From an uncultured Pseudanabaenaceae cyanobacterium (lineage in GTDB: Bacteria; Cyanobacteriota; Cyanobacteriia; PCC-9006; JAAUQQ01), in assembly GCA_938017515.1 (NCBI GenBank), contig CALIJJ010000293.1, forward strand, positions 1 to 35,512: DNA of 35,512 nucleotides, written 5' to 3'. The position numbers and the translations under genes are program-made. This document shows, piece after piece, positions 34,202 through 35,512 of the stretch (positions are counted from its first letter, which is position 1; each line of letters starts with the position of its first letter). The notes below the pieces were generated by a model. The model was not told the DNA's origin, searched no databases, and saw only the letters and a list, made by a program, of their open reading frames with translations.

Positions 34202-35512
34202 CTAGGTGCTTGAACTACCATGCTGCGTGGCTGTGATGATGTGAATCGGATTCAGCGGGCTCCAGCGGGTGTGATTGGCGATGGCCGTCCCCTTTGAAAA
34301 CTGCGCCTGCATCAGCCGTACCGTCCAGCCCTCACGCTTGAACCATGCCTGGGCGATCGCCAGATTCTCCAGCGTCGCCAGCGCCAACACCACCACACCT
34401 TCCGCCCGCAGCCGTGCCCCACAAACCGTCAAAATCGCCGCCAAATTTCCGCCACTCCCCCCAATAAACACCCGATCCGGATCGGGCAATTCCGCTAACG
34501 CCGCCGGAGCAGAGCCGCGAATCGGCTGAACATTGGTAACCTTAAAGCGATCGCCATTGGCCTCAATCAGCCCCACTCCCGCCGCCGTCTTCTCAATGGC
34601 AAATACCTGCGCACTAGGACAGAGCCGTCCTAGCTCAATCGACACCGACCCTGTGCCTGCCCCAATATCCCAAATCACTGGGACTGGACCCGAATGTCCC
34701 GATGGCAAGGCTAGCTCCCCGAGCACCAGCATCCGCACCTCTCGTTTCGTCATCAGTCCTGGGCGATCGCGAAATGTAGCAAAGGCCCCATCGGCAATGC
34801 CAAACAAGGGCAACGCGCGCAAATCAGTTGGTACATCAACCTTGACTAACACCATCACACTTAGTGACGCAAAGTCTCGGGTCAGGAACTCCTGAACTGC
34901 TCCTGTGTGCACAGCTTCATGACTTCCGCCCAGGTTTTCGCAGATGTGACAGCGGTAATCAACCGGTAGCTCTAGGCTGAGGATCAGCGCGGCGATCGCC
35001 CTAGGGCTGTGGGTTGGATCGGTCAGGATCGCCAGCTTGGCTGGACTGCGTTTGAGTGCGGGAATCAGGGCATCGAGCGATCGCCCATGGACGCTGACGA
35101 TCACGGTATCTTGCCAGGGCTGCTTAATGGCACTAAAGGCAAGCTGAATAGAGCTGAGGTGAGGGTGGAACTGGAGAAAATCGGCAGGCAGTTGCTCTAG
35201 CAAAAGACGCCCCAGACCAAAGAAGAGTGGGTCGCCGGAGGTGAGGACGACGGCGGTTGGGTTGGCGGTTTGGTTGGCGGTTTGGTTAGCGGTTTGGTTA
35301 GCGGTTGGGTTGGCGGGGTGGTCTAGAAATGTCTTGAGGGTGGCGATCGCGCTGCTGAGATCACCGAGGGGATGTTTGGGCGCGGGGTGATGGGGGAAAT
35401 AGCTGAGATGGCGATCGCTCCCCACCAAAAGACTTGCCTGCTCAACTAATGTCAGCGCCGTCGGGGCTAACCCCACTGCTCCGTCTAGGCCAATGCCCAC
35501 CACATGAATCAT
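34202..35512 (-). CDS. cobL: Precorrin-6Y C5,15-methyltransferase (decarboxylating), CbiE-CbiT fusion
   Basis: A 436-residue protein whose start ATG lies at the window edge (complement of 35510-35512). MIHVVGIGLDGAVGLAPTAL is the standard N-terminus, so the gene looks complete. The first half (to about 210) is the CbiE/SAM-dependent tetrapyrrole methylase domain (LLVGSDRHLSYFP; VVLTSGDPLFFGLGR). The second half is the CbiT domain (VIWDIGAGTGSVSIELGRL; VFIGGSGGNLAAIL), with a SAM-binding glycine loop. CobL methylates C5 and C15 and decarboxylates the ring in cobalamin/pseudocobalamin biosynthesis. A 12-bp repeat inserts TANQ/TANP units (about residues 67-90) in a loop. No other cob gene is seen. 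Confidence 0.92.
   Translation of the reverse strand: MIHVVGIGLDGAVGLAPTALTLVEQASLLVGSDRHLSYFPHHPAPKHPLGDLSSAIATLKTFLDHPANPTANQTANQTANQTANPTAVVLTSGDPLFFGLGRLLLEQLPADFLQFHPHLSSIQLAFSAIKQPWQDTVIVSVHGRSLDALIPALKRSPAKLAILTDPTHSPRAIAALILSLELPVDYRCHICENLGGSHEAVHTGAVQEFLTRDFASLSVMVLVKVDVPTDLRALPLFGIADGAFATFRDRPGLMTKREVRMLVLGELALPSGHSGPVPVIWDIGAGTGSVSIELGRLCPSAQVFAIEKTAAGVGLIEANGDRFKVTNVQPIRGSAPAALAELPDPDRVFIGGSGGNLAAILTVCGARLRAEGVVVLALATLENLAIAQAWFKREGWTVRLMQAQFSKGTAIANHTRWSPLNPIHIITATQHGSSST
35255..35317 (-). repeat. 12-bp in-frame tandem repeat in cobL
   Basis: About five 12-bp units (pattern gcggtttggttg with variants) encode NPTA/NQTA repeats in the CbiE domain, between conserved motifs. Confidence 0.9.

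Overview
The window is cyanobacterial chromosome. The evidence is a complete C-phycoerythrin gene set (cpeBA plus bilin lyases), an nblA phycobilisome-degradation gene, a CobL-type corrin methyltransferase, very many HIP1 octamers (gcgatcgc) in both coding and non-coding DNA, and several cyanobacteria-type hypothetical families. The organism makes phycoerythrin and has a moderately GC-rich genome; I cannot name the genus from the sequence alone. I saw no rRNA, tRNA, CRISPR array, insertion sequence or phage gene.

Layout. (1) 1-4222: housekeeping and hypothetical genes: a coiled-coil protein, a small His-rich-tailed protein followed by an MFS transporter, a membrane protein with a HExxH motif, and a YciO/YrdC-type protein. 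(2) 4259-7932: a minus-strand triad of a VWA protein, a PP2C-like phosphatase and a membrane-anchored Ser/Thr kinase, resembling the TerY-P signalling module. (3) 8190-10819: the decayed 3' end of a rhodanese gene, a small hypothetical gene, and a beta-hydroxyacid dehydrogenase divergent from a LysR regulator. (4) 11074-18612: the phycoerythrin island, with a lone bilin-binding phycobiliprotein-like gene divergent from cpeB-cpeA-cpeY-cpeZ, a CpeF-like HEAT-repeat lyase preceded by a 79-residue protein, nblA and cpeS. (5) 18960-21922: an ABC importer (ATPase, permease, lipoprotein binding protein) of the nitrate/sulfonate/taurine class, with a possible 57-residue gene inserted between permease and binding protein. 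(6) 21919-25410: a nuclease-exonuclease-helicase of about 1160 residues (TM0106 type). (7) 25874-35512: a DUF1400 alpha/beta hydrolase, a secreted protein, thrC, obgE, a MalK/UgpC-type ATPase, a DUF2949 protein, a CPBP membrane protease and cobL.

How the genes work together. The phycoerythrin island carries both subunits and lyases that family knowledge assigns to distinct sites: CpeY/CpeZ to alpha-Cys82, CpeS to beta-Cys80 and CpeF to the doubly linked beta-Cys48/59. The rod linkers (cpeC/D/E), cpeT and cpeR are not here. The nblA gene for dismantling phycobilisomes sits among these assembly genes.

A window-wide feature is short tandem duplication, mostly 12-15 bp units in 2-5 copies. It occurs in intergenic spacers and, always in multiples of three, inside genes, where it creates peptide repeats such as PKHG, PLTDS, MGSGV and TANQ.
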